DNA of 64,000 nucleotides from Neobacillus muris (GCF_943193175.1 NZ_CALPDF010000002.1:62001-126000); one strand, 5' to 3'; positions 36,022-45,449 are shown, counted from the first letter of the stretch. The notes: generated from the sequence alone by a model not told the origin. Translations and numbers: made by a program.

Positions 36022-36383
36022 TGTGGCTGCCCGTCATTGGGCTTATGGTAGGAATCGTTCTTGGACTGCTCACGGAAATAAGAATTCCTGAAGAATATTC
36101 CAATTATTTGTCGATTGCTGTCTTGGCTGCTTTCGACACATTATTTGGAGGGATTCGGGCTTATTTGCAAAATATTTATGATGAAAAAGTTTTTGTATCA
36201 GGTTTCTTTTTTAATATTATTTTAGCTGCAAGTTTAGCTTTTCTCGGTGTCCATCTTGGTGTAGACTTGTATTTAGCAGCAATTTTTGCGTTTGGTGTCA
36301 GATTATTTCAGAATATTGCTGTAATTCGTCGAATTTTATTGGCAAAATGGTCAACGAACAAAGAAAAATTAGAAAAAAGTTAA
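36021..36383 (+). CDS. sbp: small basic protein Sbp (DUF1290)
   Basis: 120 aa with three or four hydrophobic segments: WLPVIGLMVGIVLGLLTE, YLSIAVLAAFDTLFGGIRAY, GFFFNIILAASLAFLGVHLG and LYLAAIFAFGVRLFQN. It corresponds to the membrane protein Sbp found before ftsA in Bacillus; no defined role. ATG 36021 overlaps the ylxX stop by one base, with AAGGAGGCGG upstream. Confidence 0.85.
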   Translation: MWLPVIGLMVGIVLGLLTEIRIPEEYSNYLSIAVLAAFDTLFGGIRAYLQNIYDEKVFVSGFFFNIILAASLAFLGVHLGVDLYLAAIFAFGVRLFQNIAVIRRILLAKWSTNKEKLEKS

Positions 36384-36390
36384 ATTTTTT

Positions 36391-36419
36391 AAAGGGAATC
36401 ATTCAGTTGTGACGAATAA
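36391..36419 (+). promoter_or_regulatory. sigma-H-type promoter for ftsA-ftsZ
   Basis: AAAGGGAAT (36391-36399), an 11-bp spacer, and GACGAATAA (36411-36419) match the sigma-H consensus RNAGGAWWW-N11/12-RNNGAATWW with one mismatch. B. subtilis ftsAZ has a sigma-H promoter that raises FtsZ at sporulation onset. Confidence 0.65.
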
Positions 36420-36435
36420 TTTTATAATATATTAC
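36407..36435 (+). promoter_or_regulatory. candidate sigma-A promoter for ftsA-ftsZ
   Basis: TTGTGA (36407-36412), 17-bp spacer, TATTAC (36430-36435), overlapping the sigma-H site. A perfect TATAAT at 36423-36428 is also present but lacks a good -35. Confidence 0.4.
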
Positions 36436-36499
36436 TAGGAAACTACCTGAACAAATTGATTGTTGTTCGACTGAAAGATATCAAAGGAGGTGCCAGAGA

Positions 36500-37795
36500 A
36501 TGAACAGCAATGATATATATGTTAGCCTTGACATCGGTACATCCAGTGTAAAAGTTATCATTGGGGAAATGGTCAATGACTCAGGAAAAGGCTCGTTAAA
36601 TATAATTGGCGTTGGAAACGTGGAATCTGAAGGCCTTCGCAAAGGATCCATTGTTGACATGGACGATACCGTTCATTCTATTAGAAGGGCAATTGAACAG
36701 GCAGAAAGAATGGTAGGTTTAGAGATTAATGAGGTGGTGGTCGGGATTCCCGGCCATAATGTAACCCTTCAGCCATGCCATGGGATTGTCGCTGTTTCCG
36801 GCCAAAACCGCGAGATTACAAATGAAGATGTCATTCGTGTAATTGAAGCGTCTTATGCTGGGGCCATTCCCCCTGAAAGAGTCAATATGGGAGTCATTCA
36901 AAAGCAATTTATTTTAGATGGCAAAGATGAAATTAACGACCCTCGCGGGATGATAGGTGTCCGTTTGGAAATGGAAGGTACACTTGTAACAGGGTCCAAT
37001 GCCATTCTTGCAAATATTATCCGCTGCGTAGAACGAGCAGGCCTGAACTTTTCAGACATTATCCTTCAGCCGCTGGCCGCAGGAGATTATGCTTTGTCCA
37101 AGGATGAAAAAAACCTGGGAGCAGCTCTTCTGGATATCGGAGGAGGGTCTACCTCAATTGCCGTATTTGAAGATGGATATTTAAAAGCTACGAGTGTTAT
37201 ACCAGTTGGTGGAGACCTCATCACTAATGATCTCTCAAAAGTGCTGCACACTTCAACTGAGGATGCGGAAAATATAAAAATCAAATATGGACATGCCTTT
37301 TACGATCATGCATCAGAAGATGAGTTTTTTAGTGTACCTGTTATTGGCAGCGACCAACATCAACAATTTAATCAGCTTTATGTATCTGAAATCATTGAAG
37401 CGAGAATGGAAGAAATTTTTGAGTTAATTGCAAAGGAATTAAAACGCTTGGGTGTGACGGATTTGCCCGGGGGCTTTGTTTTAACCGGGGGTACTGCAAA
37501 AATGCAAGGGGTATTGGAACTGGCCCAAGATATATTTAAGAATCCAGTCCGCATTGCTCAGCCAGATTATATTGGCGTTAGGGAACCGCTATTTACGACA
37601 GCGGTTGGCTTAATAAAATATGCCTACAAGAATTCCAGATTGCCAGGGAGCGATTCCAGTTCGCAAGTTTCCGTCTCAGAACCGGTCGAAAAACGGGTGC
37701 AAAAGCAGCATCCGCCCAAGGCAAAACCAGAAAAGCATCCTGAAGAAAAAATGTCATCAAAAGTCAAAAAATTCCTGGGATACTTTTTCGAATAG
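36500..37795 (+). CDS. ftsA: cell division protein FtsA
   Basis: 431 aa actin-like ATPase that tethers FtsZ to the membrane. Visible are the phosphate-1 motif SLDIGTSSVKVIIGE, the 1C-domain region, the phosphate-2 motif LLDIGGGSTSIAVFEDG and FVLTGGTAKMQGV. The C terminus KVKKFLGYFFE is the amphipathic membrane-targeting helix. ATG 36500 follows AAAGGAGGTG. ftsZ follows 45 nt later. Confidence 0.95.
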   Translation: MNSNDIYVSLDIGTSSVKVIIGEMVNDSGKGSLNIIGVGNVESEGLRKGSIVDMDDTVHSIRRAIEQAERMVGLEINEVVVGIPGHNVTLQPCHGIVAVSGQNREITNEDVIRVIEASYAGAIPPERVNMGVIQKQFILDGKDEINDPRGMIGVRLEMEGTLVTGSNAILANIIRCVERAGLNFSDIILQPLAAGDYALSKDEKNLGAALLDIGGGSTSIAVFEDGYLKATSVIPVGGDLITNDLSKVLHTSTEDAENIKIKYGHAFYDHASEDEFFSVPVIGSDQHQQFNQLYVSEIIEARMEEIFELIAKELKRLGVTDLPGGFVLTGGTAKMQGVLELAQDIFKNPVRIAQPDYIGVREPLFTTAVGLIKYAYKNSRLPGSDSSSQVSVSEPVEKRVQKQHPPKAKPEKHPEEKMSSKVKKFLGYFFE

Positions 37796-37840
37796 AGGGA
37801 TCTTTCGAAAAGGTAAAGTGACGAATTAGGAGGATTTTTC

Positions 37841-38983
37841 ATGTTAGAATTTGATACGAATTTAGATTCGCTTGCAACGATAAAGGTGATCGGAGTTGGC
37901 GGCGGCGGCAATAATGCTGTCAACCGAATGATTGAGCACGGCGTTCAAGGGGTAGAGTTCATCGCAGTAAATACAGATGCTCAAGCGCTAAACCTTTCTA
38001 AAGCAGAAGTGAAAATGCAGATTGGCGCCAAATTGACCCGTGGTCTTGGAGCTGGTGCAAATCCAGAGGTGGGGAAAAAGGCAGCAGAGGAAAGCAAGGA
38101 GCAAATTGAGGAAGCTTTACGCGGGGCTGATATGGTGTTCGTTACAGCTGGAATGGGTGGCGGAACCGGTACTGGTGCTGCGCCTGTTATAGCTCAAATT
38201 GCCCGCAATCTCGGTGCTTTAACAGTAGGAGTTGTCACTAGGCCGTTTACTTTCGAAGGCAAAAAACGTTCCACACAGGCTCAAGGCGGAATTGGTTCCA
38301 TGAAAGAAGCAGTAGATACATTAATCGTGATTCCAAACGACAGATTGCTTGAAATTGTGGATAAGAGCACTCCAATGCTCGAGGCATTCCGCGAAGCGGA
38401 CAATGTTCTTCGCCAAGGTGTTCAAGGAATTTCTGACCTGATTGCCACACCTGGCCTGATTAACTTGGACTTTGCAGATGTAAAAACCATCATGTCCAAC
38501 AAAGGCTCAGCCTTAATGGGAATTGGTGTTGCTTCCGGTGAAAACCGTGCTGCGGAAGCGGCAAAGAAAGCGATCAATTCACCACTATTGGAAACTTCTA
38601 TCGATGGTGCCCAAGGGGTGTTAATGAATATTACTGGCGGTTCTAATTTAAGCCTTTATGAAGTCCAAGAAGCTGCTGATATCGTAGCTACTGCAACAGA
38701 TCAAGAAGTGAATATGATTTTCGGATCTGTTATTAATGAAAGTTTAAAAGATGAAATCATTGTAACCGTAATTGCAACAGGCTTTAATGAAGAGGCTATT
38801 CAGCCAAAGCCTGTCCGTCCAACTTTTGGACAAGCTAAACCACAAAGCGGACAAGTTAAAAGAGAACCAAAGCGTGAAGAGGTCCAGCCGGAGCCAGCAC
38901 GCCCAAATAACAATAACAACACTTATGCTGAGGAAACATTGGATATTCCAACGTTCTTACGAAATAGAAATCGCAGAAGATAA
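37841..38983 (+). CDS. ftsZ: cell division protein FtsZ
   Basis: 380 aa tubulin-like GTPase forming the division ring. GTP-binding [16 protein letters not shown], the tubulin signature GGGTGTG (106-112), T7-loop region [11 protein letters not shown], a variable Q/P/N-rich linker (about 320-365) and the C-terminal peptide [13 protein letters not shown] that binds FtsA, SepF and ZapA/EzrA-type partners. ATG 37841 has TAGGAGG upstream. Ends in a strong terminator. Confidence 0.97.
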   Translation: MLEFDTNLDSLATIKVIGVGGGGNNAVNRMIEHGVQGVEFIAVNTDAQALNLSKAEVKMQIGAKLTRGLGAGANPEVGKKAAEESKEQIEEALRGADMVFVTAGMGGGTGTGAAPVIAQIARNLGALTVGVVTRPFTFEGKKRSTQAQGGIGSMKEAVDTLIVIPNDRLLEIVDKSTPMLEAFREADNVLRQGVQGISDLIATPGLINLDFADVKTIMSNKGSALMGIGVASGENRAAEAAKKAINSPLLETSIDGAQGVLMNITGGSNLSLYEVQEAADIVATATDQEVNMIFGSVINESLKDEIIVTVIATGFNEEAIQPKPVRPTFGQAKPQSGQVKREPKREEVQPEPARPNNNNNTYAEETLDIPTFLRNRNRRR

Positions 38984-39018
38984 AAAAACATGACCCCAAA
39001 AGGGTCATGTTTTTTTAT
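38984..39018 (+). terminator. terminator after ftsZ
   Basis: ACATGACCC (38988-38996) / GGGTCATGT (39002-39010), with an A-run before it and T-run after it. Confidence 0.9.
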
Positions 39019-39065
39019 ATCAAAATTTGTATCGGGCTAACCTGCAAGGCCTTCTCCCCTTTTCA

Positions 39066-39152
39066 TTGACAAATTACGTTCATAATAGGGAAAATTTCTG
39101 TTTTTTTGATTCCACAAAGTGACACACTTCAAGCCTGCAAGTAGGATATACT
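39066..39152 (+). promoter_or_regulatory. spoIIG promoter: 22-bp-spaced sigma-A promoter with Spo0A-box candidates
   Basis: GTGACA (39119-39124) and TATACT (39147-39152) are separated by 22 bp. B. subtilis spoIIG is the classic promoter with a 22-bp spacer that needs Spo0A~P. Candidate reverse-orientation 0A boxes (consensus TTTGTCRAA) are TTGACAAA (39066-39073) and TTCCACAAA (39110-39118), the latter abutting the -35. Confidence 0.65.
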
Positions 39153-39211
39153 TTTCCATAACTAGAAAAGCAAATATTGCTATCTCCTTCCTATGTAAAG
39201 GAGGAAGTGTT

Positions 39212-40150
39212 TTGACAGTTTATTTGGATGTGATATGGGTTCTTAATTTGTTGTTTGACAGCCTGCTCCTTTATTTAACTGCCATTATTTTAAAAAGGAA
39301 GGTTCGTTTTTGGAGGGTGCTGGCCGGAGGACTTCTTGGCTCCATGATTATTTTATTAAACTTTACATCTTTAGGCTTATACTCAAGCCATCCCATTTCC
39401 AAGCTGTTATTTTCAGTCATCATGGTGTTACTGGTATTTGGTTATAGACGGGTTTCCTTTTTTATAAAAGCGTTAATGACCTTCTATGTTGCCACATTTT
39501 TAATTGGCGGTGCATTGATGGGTGTCCATTACTTTATTCAATACGATTCCAGACTTACAGCAGAAGTGCTTCGGTCCAGTGTGGAGGGTTTTGGCGACCC
39601 CATCAGCTGGGGATTTGTCTTAATCGGATTTCCGATTGCATGGCATTTCTCAAAGAAAAGTATCGAAACCATGGAAATGACGAAAATCCGTTACGATCAA
39701 ATTGTTTCGGTCATTCTGAATATGGATGGTCAAGCTTATCATTATAAAGGACTGGTCGATAGCGGAAATCAGTTATATGACCCTGTTTCAAAGATGCCGG
39801 TAATGTTTGTTTCCGTCAAGAAACAGTGGGAGTTAACCCCGGACCCGATAAAAAAGTTAGCTGAGAATCCTGACCCACTTGAAGTAGATGATCATGCGCT
39901 GCCTGAAGAATGGCAAAACAGGCTGAGAATAGTCCCCTGCAGGGTCGTGGGACAAGAGCATCAACTTATTTTTGCTATTAAACCGGACCTTATTTTGATT
40001 GAGCATAATGGAACCCAATATTTATGTGAAAAGGGATTGGTATCCTTTACCATGCAGGAGCTGTCAGCGGAGGATGCTTTTCAATGCATTGTGCATCCGA
40101 AAATGCTGACAGGCCGCAAGCAGCAGGGAGATAGCGAGAAAGTAAGTTAA
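39212..40150 (+). CDS. spoIIGA: sigma-E processing peptidase SpoIIGA
   Basis: 312 aa. Five N-terminal membrane segments (about 1-150) and a C-terminal aspartic protease domain with DSGN; the catalytic Asp is D183, the same number as in B. subtilis. It cleaves pro-sigma-E in the mother cell after a signal from SpoIIR. The start is TTG 39212 ([14 protein letters not shown]), with AAAGGAGG 7 nt upstream; the open frame extends back to 39119, across the promoter. First gene of the spoIIG operon. Confidence 0.94.
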   Translation: MTVYLDVIWVLNLLFDSLLLYLTAIILKRKVRFWRVLAGGLLGSMIILLNFTSLGLYSSHPISKLLFSVIMVLLVFGYRRVSFFIKALMTFYVATFLIGGALMGVHYFIQYDSRLTAEVLRSSVEGFGDPISWGFVLIGFPIAWHFSKKSIETMEMTKIRYDQIVSVILNMDGQAYHYKGLVDSGNQLYDPVSKMPVMFVSVKKQWELTPDPIKKLAENPDPLEVDDHALPEEWQNRLRIVPCRVVGQEHQLIFAIKPDLILIEHNGTQYLCEKGLVSFTMQELSAEDAFQCIVHPKMLTGRKQQGDSEKVS

Positions 40151-40194
40151 TAATACTATACTCAGAAAAACATAATTTAGAAGGAGGAAAACAA

Positions 40195-40914
40195 ATGAAA
40201 AATTGGAGACTTCGCTTATCCTACTATTGGAATAAAATATTAATTAAATTGGGTTTTAAAACAGATGAAGTCTTTTACATTGGTGGAAGCGAAGCCCTGC
40301 CGCCTCCTTTAAGTAAAGATGAGGAAGAAATGCTGTTAAAAAAATTGCCTAATGGTGATAAAGCGGCACGATCGATATTAATTGAACGCAATCTCAGGTT
40401 AGTGGTCTATATCGCCAGGAAATTTGAAAACACGGGCATTAATATCGAGGATCTAATCAGTATTGGAACCATTGGATTAATTAAAGCGGTCAATACATTT
40501 AACCCTGAGAAGAAGATTAAACTGGCTACATATGCTTCGAGATGTATCGAAAATGAGATACTAATGTACTTAAGGAGAAATAATAAAATTAGGTCAGAGG
40601 TTTCGTTTGATGAACCTTTAAATATTGATTGGGATGGCAACGAATTGTTATTATCGGATGTTTTAGGCACGGATGATGATATTATTACGAAGGATTTGGA
40701 GGCAAATGTCGATCGTAAATTACTGACAAAAGCTTTGCACCAGCTTTCAGATCGGGAGAAGCAGATTATGGAGCTTAGATTTGGCCTGACAAATGGCGAA
40801 GAAAAAACACAAAAGGATGTTGCTGATATGCTGGGGATTTCCCAATCCTATATTTCTCGTTTAGAAAAGCGAATTATCAAGCGGCTTAGAAAGGAATTTA
40901 ATAAAATGGTTTAA
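40195..40914 (+). CDS. sigE: RNA polymerase sigma-E factor precursor
   Basis: 239 aa mother-cell sigma factor. An N-terminal pro-sequence (about 1-27, amphipathic [19 protein letters not shown]) precedes [12 protein letters not shown], where SpoIIGA cuts. Sigma regions 2 ([20 protein letters not shown]), 3 and 4.2 ([21 protein letters not shown]) follow. ATG 40195 has AGAAGGAGG upstream; the gene is 44 nt after spoIIGA, in the same operon. Confidence 0.97.
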   Translation: MKNWRLRLSYYWNKILIKLGFKTDEVFYIGGSEALPPPLSKDEEEMLLKKLPNGDKAARSILIERNLRLVVYIARKFENTGINIEDLISIGTIGLIKAVNTFNPEKKIKLATYASRCIENEILMYLRRNNKIRSEVSFDEPLNIDWDGNELLLSDVLGTDDDIITKDLEANVDRKLLTKALHQLSDREKQIMELRFGLTNGEEKTQKDVADMLGISQSYISRLEKRIIKRLRKEFNKMV

Positions 40915-40935
40915 AAGGAAAATTTTTGCTTTAAA

Positions 40936-40970
40936 AAAACCTTATAGCTACGAAGGTTTTCATTAGTTTT
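40936..40970 (+). terminator. hairpin after sigE
   Basis: AAAACCTT (40936-40943) / AAGGTTTT (40953-40960), followed by CATTAGTTTTT. Possible first terminator of the spoIIG operon. Confidence 0.5.
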
Positions 40971-40977
40971 TCGAACG

Positions 40978-41017
40978 TATGCACCTGTTCGCGGCCATGG
41001 GCAGGTGCATATTTTTC
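40978..41017 (+). terminator. terminator between sigE and sigG
   Basis: TATGCACCTG (40978-40987) / CAGGTGCATA (41002-41011), a perfect 10-bp stem followed by TTTTTCC. It should limit read-through from sigE into sigG. Confidence 0.8.
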
Positions 41018-41071
41018 CTTCTCAAGGAGATACTGTTTTTTGTACAGCAGCTCTCTCGAGGAGGGAAAAGA

Positions 41072-41851
41072 TTGACTCGAAATAAAGTTGAAATTTGCGG
41101 TGTGGATACATCAAAACTTCCTGTATTGAAAAATGAAGAAATGAGAGTTCTATTCAAGCAAATGCAAGAAGGCGATTTAACTGCCAGAGAAAAGCTTGTA
41201 AACGGCAACTTACGCCTTGTCCTAAGTGTCATTCAGCGGTTTAATAACCGCGGTGAGTTTGTGGACGACCTGTTTCAGGTTGGCTGTATTGGACTCATGA
41301 AATCAATTGATAATTTCGATTTAGGCCAAAACGTCAAGTTTTCGACGTATGCTGTGCCAATGATCATTGGAGAAATCCGGCGTTACCTGCGGGATAATAA
41401 CCCAATTCGGGTTTCCCGCTCATTAAGGGATATCGCTTATAAGGCACTCCAGGTGAGAGAACGGTTAATGAGCGAAACCTCCCGTGAACCTACTGCGGAG
41501 GAAATCGCCAAGGTGCTGGAAGTGCCACATGAGGAAATCGTGTTTGCTCTTGATGCCATACAAGATCCGGTTTCCCTATTCGAACCAATCTATAATGATG
41601 GCGGCGACCCTATCTATGTGATGGACCAATTAAGCGATGAAAAAAATAAAGATATCAACTGGATTGAGGAAATTGCTTTAAAAGAAGGAATGCGCCGGTT
41701 AAATGAACGCGAAAAATTAATCCTGCGGAAGCGTTTTTTTCAAGGAAAGACCCAAATGGAAGTTGCCGAGGAAATTGGCATCTCTCAGGCCCAGGTTTCT
41801 CGTTTAGAAAAGGCGGCCATCCGGCAAATGAATAAGAATATCCAGAGTTAA
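41072..41851 (+). CDS. sigG: RNA polymerase sigma-G factor (forespore)
   Basis: 259 aa. The N terminus TRNKVEICGVDTSKLPVLKN is the sigma-G signature containing the SpoIIAB/CsfB-contact region. Region 2 (NLRLVLSVIQRFNNRGEFVD), region 3 and region 4 (TQMEVAEEIGISQAQVSRLE) are complete. It drives late forespore genes. The start is TTG 41072 with CGAGGAGGG 6 nt upstream; earlier in-frame ATGs lie within the upstream terminator. A sigma-F/sigma-G promoter was not clearly visible. Confidence 0.96.
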   Translation: MTRNKVEICGVDTSKLPVLKNEEMRVLFKQMQEGDLTAREKLVNGNLRLVLSVIQRFNNRGEFVDDLFQVGCIGLMKSIDNFDLGQNVKFSTYAVPMIIGEIRRYLRDNNPIRVSRSLRDIAYKALQVRERLMSETSREPTAEEIAKVLEVPHEEIVFALDAIQDPVSLFEPIYNDGGDPIYVMDQLSDEKNKDINWIEEIALKEGMRRLNEREKLILRKRFFQGKTQMEVAEEIGISQAQVSRLEKAAIRQMNKNIQS

Positions 41852-41881
41852 AGCTGTCCGTTTGGGCAGCTTATTTTTTTA
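41851..41881 (+). terminator. terminator after sigG
   Basis: AAGCTGTCC pairs with GGGCAGCTT across GTTT, followed by ATTTTTTT. Confidence 0.8.
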
Positions 41882-42005
41882 GCTGTGGGGTGTGCTGAAT
41901 TCTGCATTAAGCGCTTTGCCGATTGGCGGGTTTTCATTTATATTTAATAAATTGGAGATTACAATCATATATTTTGATATAGTACGGTAATCGGGAGTGG
42001 TGAAA

Positions 42006-42269
42006 ATGGGCAGGATTTCCGAATTTCAGATAAAAGATGTCGTGAATGTATCAGATGGCAAAAGACTGGGGAATATCGGGGATATTGAAATTAATCTATC
42101 CACTGGAAAAATAGAAGCAGTTGTCATATCGGGAAACGGAAGAGTTCTCGGTTTTTTTGGAAAAGAAGACGATGTGGTCATCCCATGGAAAAATATTATT
42201 AAAATTGGGCAGGATGTCATCTTAGTTCGGTATAAAGCAGATGATGACAGTCCGCCTGATGAAGGATAA
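42006..42269 (+). CDS. ylmC: YlmC/YmxH family PRC-barrel protein
   Basis: 87 aa PRC-barrel domain protein: ISEFQIKDVVNVSDGKRLGN, GDIEINLSTGKIEAVVI and LGFFGKEDDVVIPWKNI are characteristic of the YlmC/YmxH sporulation family. The function is unknown. ATG 42006 is chosen (GGAGTGGTGA upstream); GTGs at 41997 and 42000 would overlap the ribosome site. In B. subtilis ylmA lies between sigG and ylmC; it is absent here. Confidence 0.85.
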   Translation: MGRISEFQIKDVVNVSDGKRLGNIGDIEINLSTGKIEAVVISGNGRVLGFFGKEDDVVIPWKNIIKIGQDVILVRYKADDDSPPDEG

Positions 42270-42344
42270 CAGCAATCCGCACATTTTCCTGTGAACATTT
42301 ATCGTTTTCATGGTAAACTATAGAAAAACATAAGAGGTATGTTT

Positions 42345-43160
42345 ATGGAGCCTTTTGCGTTACATCATCCATCGTATTTAACGATTGAAAACTGGACAAA
42401 GCTTTTTCCTGAACTGCTTGCGGGAATGACAACCAAACATGGCGGGACTAGCAAGGGATTTTTTCAAACCTTAAATATGGGCTTTCACGTTGGTGATCGG
42501 ATCGATGATGTGGTAGAAAATAGACAAAAACTGTCAGTATTGCTCGATTTTCCATTAAATGGCTGGGTGGGAGCTGAGCAAACCCATGATATCGTTCTGA
42601 AAAAAGTCAGTAGAATAGATCGTGGCACCGGAGCCGAATCCTATCAGAATGCCTTTAAAGGAACAGATGGATTTTATACAGATGAGCCCGGCATCCTGTT
42701 AACCTTATGCTTTGCAGACTGTGTCCCGCTTTATTTTGCCGCCCCCAAGTTTAAAATGATTGGTTTGGCGCATGCAGGCTGGAAAGGGACCGTTCGCGAA
42801 ATAGCCAGGCAAATGGTCCAGGCTTGGAGAAATGAAGGGATTCCTCCTGAAGAAATTTATATCGCCATTGGACCCTCCATTTGCGAAGAATGTTATATTG
42901 TCGATAATCATGTCGTTAACTTGGTAGAAAATATACTAGAAGATGTCGATGAGAAACCATATAATTTAATTAGCGATGGACAATATTCTTTAAATTTACG
43001 TCAATTGAATAGGCAAATTCTCCTGAAGGCTGGCATTCCCGTTCGAAATATCTTAATGACCGGGTATTGTACCAGCTGCCATGACCTATTTTTTTCCCAT
43101 CGCAAAGATCAAGGAAAGACTGGGAGAATGTTAAGCTTTATTGGCTGGAAGGAGATTTAG
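42345..43160 (+). CDS. ylmD: YlmD, PgeF/LACC1-type purine nucleoside enzyme family
   Basis: 271 aa, formerly 'multicopper polyphenol oxidase (laccase)' family. Metal and active-site motifs [21 protein letters not shown] and GPSICEECY are present. Homologues (YfiH/LACC1) act as purine nucleoside phosphorylase/adenosine deaminase, and bacterial members have also been linked to cell-wall precursor editing; the role here is inferred. ATG 42345 has AAGAGGT 6 nt upstream; ATG 42339 overlaps the ribosome site. First gene of a ylmD-E-sepF-G-H run. Confidence 0.88.
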   Translation: MEPFALHHPSYLTIENWTKLFPELLAGMTTKHGGTSKGFFQTLNMGFHVGDRIDDVVENRQKLSVLLDFPLNGWVGAEQTHDIVLKKVSRIDRGTGAESYQNAFKGTDGFYTDEPGILLTLCFADCVPLYFAAPKFKMIGLAHAGWKGTVREIARQMVQAWRNEGIPPEEIYIAIGPSICEECYIVDNHVVNLVENILEDVDEKPYNLISDGQYSLNLRQLNRQILLKAGIPVRNILMTGYCTSCHDLFFSHRKDQGKTGRMLSFIGWKEI

Positions 43161-43168
43161 ATTTATCT

Positions 43169-43846
43169 ATGAAGGTTGCAGCAAAGCTAGAACAAATTAG
43201 ACAGCAGATAAACGAAGCATGCCGTAAAGTGAATCGGAATCCTGATGAAGTCACAATTATTGCGGTGACGAAGTATGTCAGTACAGAGAGGGCAAAAGAG
43301 GCAGTAGAGGCTGGAATTCTGCATCTTGGAGAAAACCGGGATGAGGGGCTGCTAGAAAAATGGAATGTCTTACAGGACAAGCCAGTTTGGCATTATATTG
43401 GAACACTGCAGTCAAGGAAGGTAAAAAATATTATTGATAAAGTGAATTATATTCACTCTTTGGACCGCCTGTCTCTAGCAGAGGAGATTAATAAACGGGC
43501 GGCCGGTAATATCAATTGTCTTGTGCAAGTAAACACATCTCAGGAAGCATCCAAGCACGGTTTGCATCCTGATGAAGTAGTGGACTTTGTTAAATCTCTT
43601 CGCCCTTATGAAAAGATCCGCATTCAGGGGCTGATGACAATGGCTCCCTTTACAGATGATGAACAAGTTATTCGTGAATGTTTCCATAAATTAAGAGAAC
43701 TTCGTGATCAAATCCAAGCCTGTCATTTTGAATTTGCCCCATGCACGGAACTTTCGATGGGAATGTCCAATGATTTTGCCATTGCTATAGAGGAAGGGGC
43801 AACAATGGTGAGAATAGGGACAGCATTAGTTGGTGAAGATGGTTAG
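43169..43846 (+). CDS. ylmE: YggS family PLP homeostasis protein (YlmE)
   Basis: 225 aa, fold type III PLP-binding protein without known catalysis (PLPBP/YggS). The PLP lysine lies in [15 protein letters not shown] sequence (here [11 protein letters not shown]). The phosphate-binding end is [24 protein letters not shown]. It buffers free pyridoxal phosphate and affects amino-acid metabolism. Starts 8 nt after ylmD; GGAGATT lies before the ATG. Confidence 0.92.
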   Translation: MKVAAKLEQIRQQINEACRKVNRNPDEVTIIAVTKYVSTERAKEAVEAGILHLGENRDEGLLEKWNVLQDKPVWHYIGTLQSRKVKNIIDKVNYIHSLDRLSLAEEINKRAAGNINCLVQVNTSQEASKHGLHPDEVVDFVKSLRPYEKIRIQGLMTMAPFTDDEQVIRECFHKLRELRDQIQACHFEFAPCTELSMGMSNDFAIAIEEGATMVRIGTALVGEDG

Positions 43847-43857
43847 GAGAGAAGAAA

Positions 43858-44319
43858 ATGACGATTAAATCAAAAATAAAGACATTTTTCTTTTTAGACG
43901 ATGATTTTGATGATGACACAAGCAAAGAATATATGACGGAACCTGCAGAGCCAATTAAACCGAAGAAGCTGCCTGTTAAAAGTCAGAATGTTGTCAGTAT
44001 CCAAAGCGTTCAACAGCAATCTGCCAAATCAACAAAGTCTTCAAAAGTGATTTTAGTCGAGCCGCATTCCAATTCTGAAGCTCCGGAAATTGTCGACCAT
44101 CTGAAAAATCGGCGTGCGGTTGTGGTGAACCTGCAGCGGATTGATAAGGAACAAGGCAGACAAATAGTTGATTTTTTAAGCGGTGCTGTCTATGCACTCG
44201 GCGGGGACATCCAGAAAATCGGATTAAGCATTTTTTTGTGTACCCCTGATAATGTAGAGGTTTCAGGAAATATTTCAGACCTTATTCCGGAGCCGGATAA
44301 TCCAAATACAAGGTGGTAA
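43858..44319 (+). CDS. sepF: cell division protein SepF
   Basis: 153 aa. N-terminal amphipathic membrane helix ([16 protein letters not shown]), a flexible Gln/Lys-rich linker, and the C-terminal SepF core (about 58-140: [42 protein letters not shown]). SepF polymerises and supports FtsZ assembly as an alternative anchor to FtsA. ATG 43858 is preceded by AGGAGAG, 11 nt after ylmE. Confidence 0.94.
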   Translation: MTIKSKIKTFFFLDDDFDDDTSKEYMTEPAEPIKPKKLPVKSQNVVSIQSVQQQSAKSTKSSKVILVEPHSNSEAPEIVDHLKNRRAVVVNLQRIDKEQGRQIVDFLSGAVYALGGDIQKIGLSIFLCTPDNVEVSGNISDLIPEPDNPNTRW

Positions 44320-44326
44320 TGATTTC

Positions 44327-44590
44327 ATGGCTTTTCTTTTTAGTCTGTTGCAGCAGTTGATTTCCCTGTATTCTTGGGCGTTAATTATTTATATTTTAAT
44401 GTCTTGGTTTCCAAATGCAAGGGAGACATCCATTGGGCGATTTTTAGCCAATATTTGTGAGCCCTATTTAGAACCGTTTCGAAAAATTATTCCGCCAATT
44501 GGGATGATTGATATTTCCCCAATTGTGGCGTTCCTAGTTCTTAATTTTGCTAGAAGCGGATTGCATAGCGTTTACCTTTGGCTTGTGTAA
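44327..44590 (+). CDS. ylmG: YggT family membrane protein (YlmG)
   Basis: 87 aa with two membrane segments, typical Ygg[22 protein letters not shown] and a C-terminal [17 protein letters not shown]. The conserved [22 protein letters not shown] lies between them. Its role is not firmly known; homologues are linked to division and chloroplast nucleoid distribution. Only 7 nt after sepF, with GGTGGTAATGA upstream. Confidence 0.9.
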   Translation: MAFLFSLLQQLISLYSWALIIYILMSWFPNARETSIGRFLANICEPYLEPFRKIIPPIGMIDISPIVAFLVLNFARSGLHSVYLWLV

Positions 44591-44617
44591 GATTATCATT
44601 TTTTAGGTTGTGTATCT

Positions 44618-45391
44618 ATGAATATTTATCAGCATTTCCGTCCGGAAGAACGGGAATATATTGATCAAACGCTGCAGTGGAAAAGCTATGTTGAACGGCA
44701 ATATAGCCCTAAGCTGACTGATTTCCTTGACCCTAGAGAGCAGCATATTTTAAGAGCCGTCATTGGTGAAAATGATGAAGTAAAATGCAGTTTTTTTGGA
44801 GGAAGGGAAGATACGGAACGGAACAGGGCTTTGCTGTTCCCGGACTATTTAGCAGTGGAGCCTGAAGATTTTCAGATTAGTTTGTTTGAAGTTGACTATC
44901 CTCAAAAATTTGTCACAATAGAACACAGGCAGGTTTTAGGTACACTGATGTCACTCGGATTAAAGCGTGGTAAGTTTGGTGACATTTTAATCCATGATGG
45001 GCGCATTCAATTCTTTGCTGCCCAAGAGATTAGTGACTATGTTAAACTTAATATAGAGTCTATTGGCAGAGCGGGAGTCAAATTGGTGGAAATCCCAGCA
45101 GTCCAAGCCATCCATTCCAATGAGCTGTGGGAGGATCGTGAGCTGACCGTTTCATCATTGCGTCTGGATACGATCGTTTCGGGTGCCTGCCGTCTATCCA
45201 GGCAAAAGTCGCTGGCCTTGATTCAGCAAGGGGTAGTCAAAGTAAACTGGACCAAACAGGAAAATCCCTCATTTCAATGTGCTGAGGGAGATTTGATTTC
45301 GGTCAGAGGGTTTGGACGGACCAAATTAAAGGGGATAGAAGGAAAAACAAAAAAGGATAAGTGGAAAATAATGATTGGAATCCAAAAATAA
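44618..45391 (+). CDS. ylmH: YlmH, S4-domain RNA-binding protein
   Basis: 257 aa. N-terminal YlmH-type domain (RPEERE, RRAVIGENDEVKCSFFGGRED-like block, FPDYLAVEPEDF) and a C-terminal S4 domain (about 178-240: SSLRLDTIVSGACRLSRQKS, GVVKVNWT). S4 domains bind structured RNA. In B. subtilis YlmH is associated with ribosome-quality-control complexes related to RqcP and RqcH; rqcH is at the other end of this window. The ribosome site before ATG 44618 is weak (TAGGTTGTG). Confidence 0.88.
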   Translation: MNIYQHFRPEEREYIDQTLQWKSYVERQYSPKLTDFLDPREQHILRAVIGENDEVKCSFFGGREDTERNRALLFPDYLAVEPEDFQISLFEVDYPQKFVTIEHRQVLGTLMSLGLKRGKFGDILIHDGRIQFFAAQEISDYVKLNIESIGRAGVKLVEIPAVQAIHSNELWEDRELTVSSLRLDTIVSGACRLSRQKSLALIQQGVVKVNWTKQENPSFQCAEGDLISVRGFGRTKLKGIEGKTKKDKWKIMIGIQK

Positions 45392-45421
45392 TTTGTGGTT
45401 TTTGGAGGATATTATAAGAAC

Positions 45422-45449
45422 TTGTCGAATAGTTTTTAGTACATATAGT
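45422..45449 (+). promoter_or_regulatory. divIVA promoter with a Spo0A-box-like -35
   Basis: TTGTCG (45422-45427), 16-bp spacer, TATAGT (45444-45449). The -35 lies inside CTTGTCGAA, one mismatch from the 0A-box consensus TTTGTCRAA, so Spo0A could bind over the promoter. Confidence 0.5.

Noticed and set aside
40961..41071. Sigma-F/sigma-G promoter for sigG
   Set aside because: Partial -35-like GTATG and -10-like CATATTT exist, but the spacing (26 bp) is wrong, so no site is claimed.
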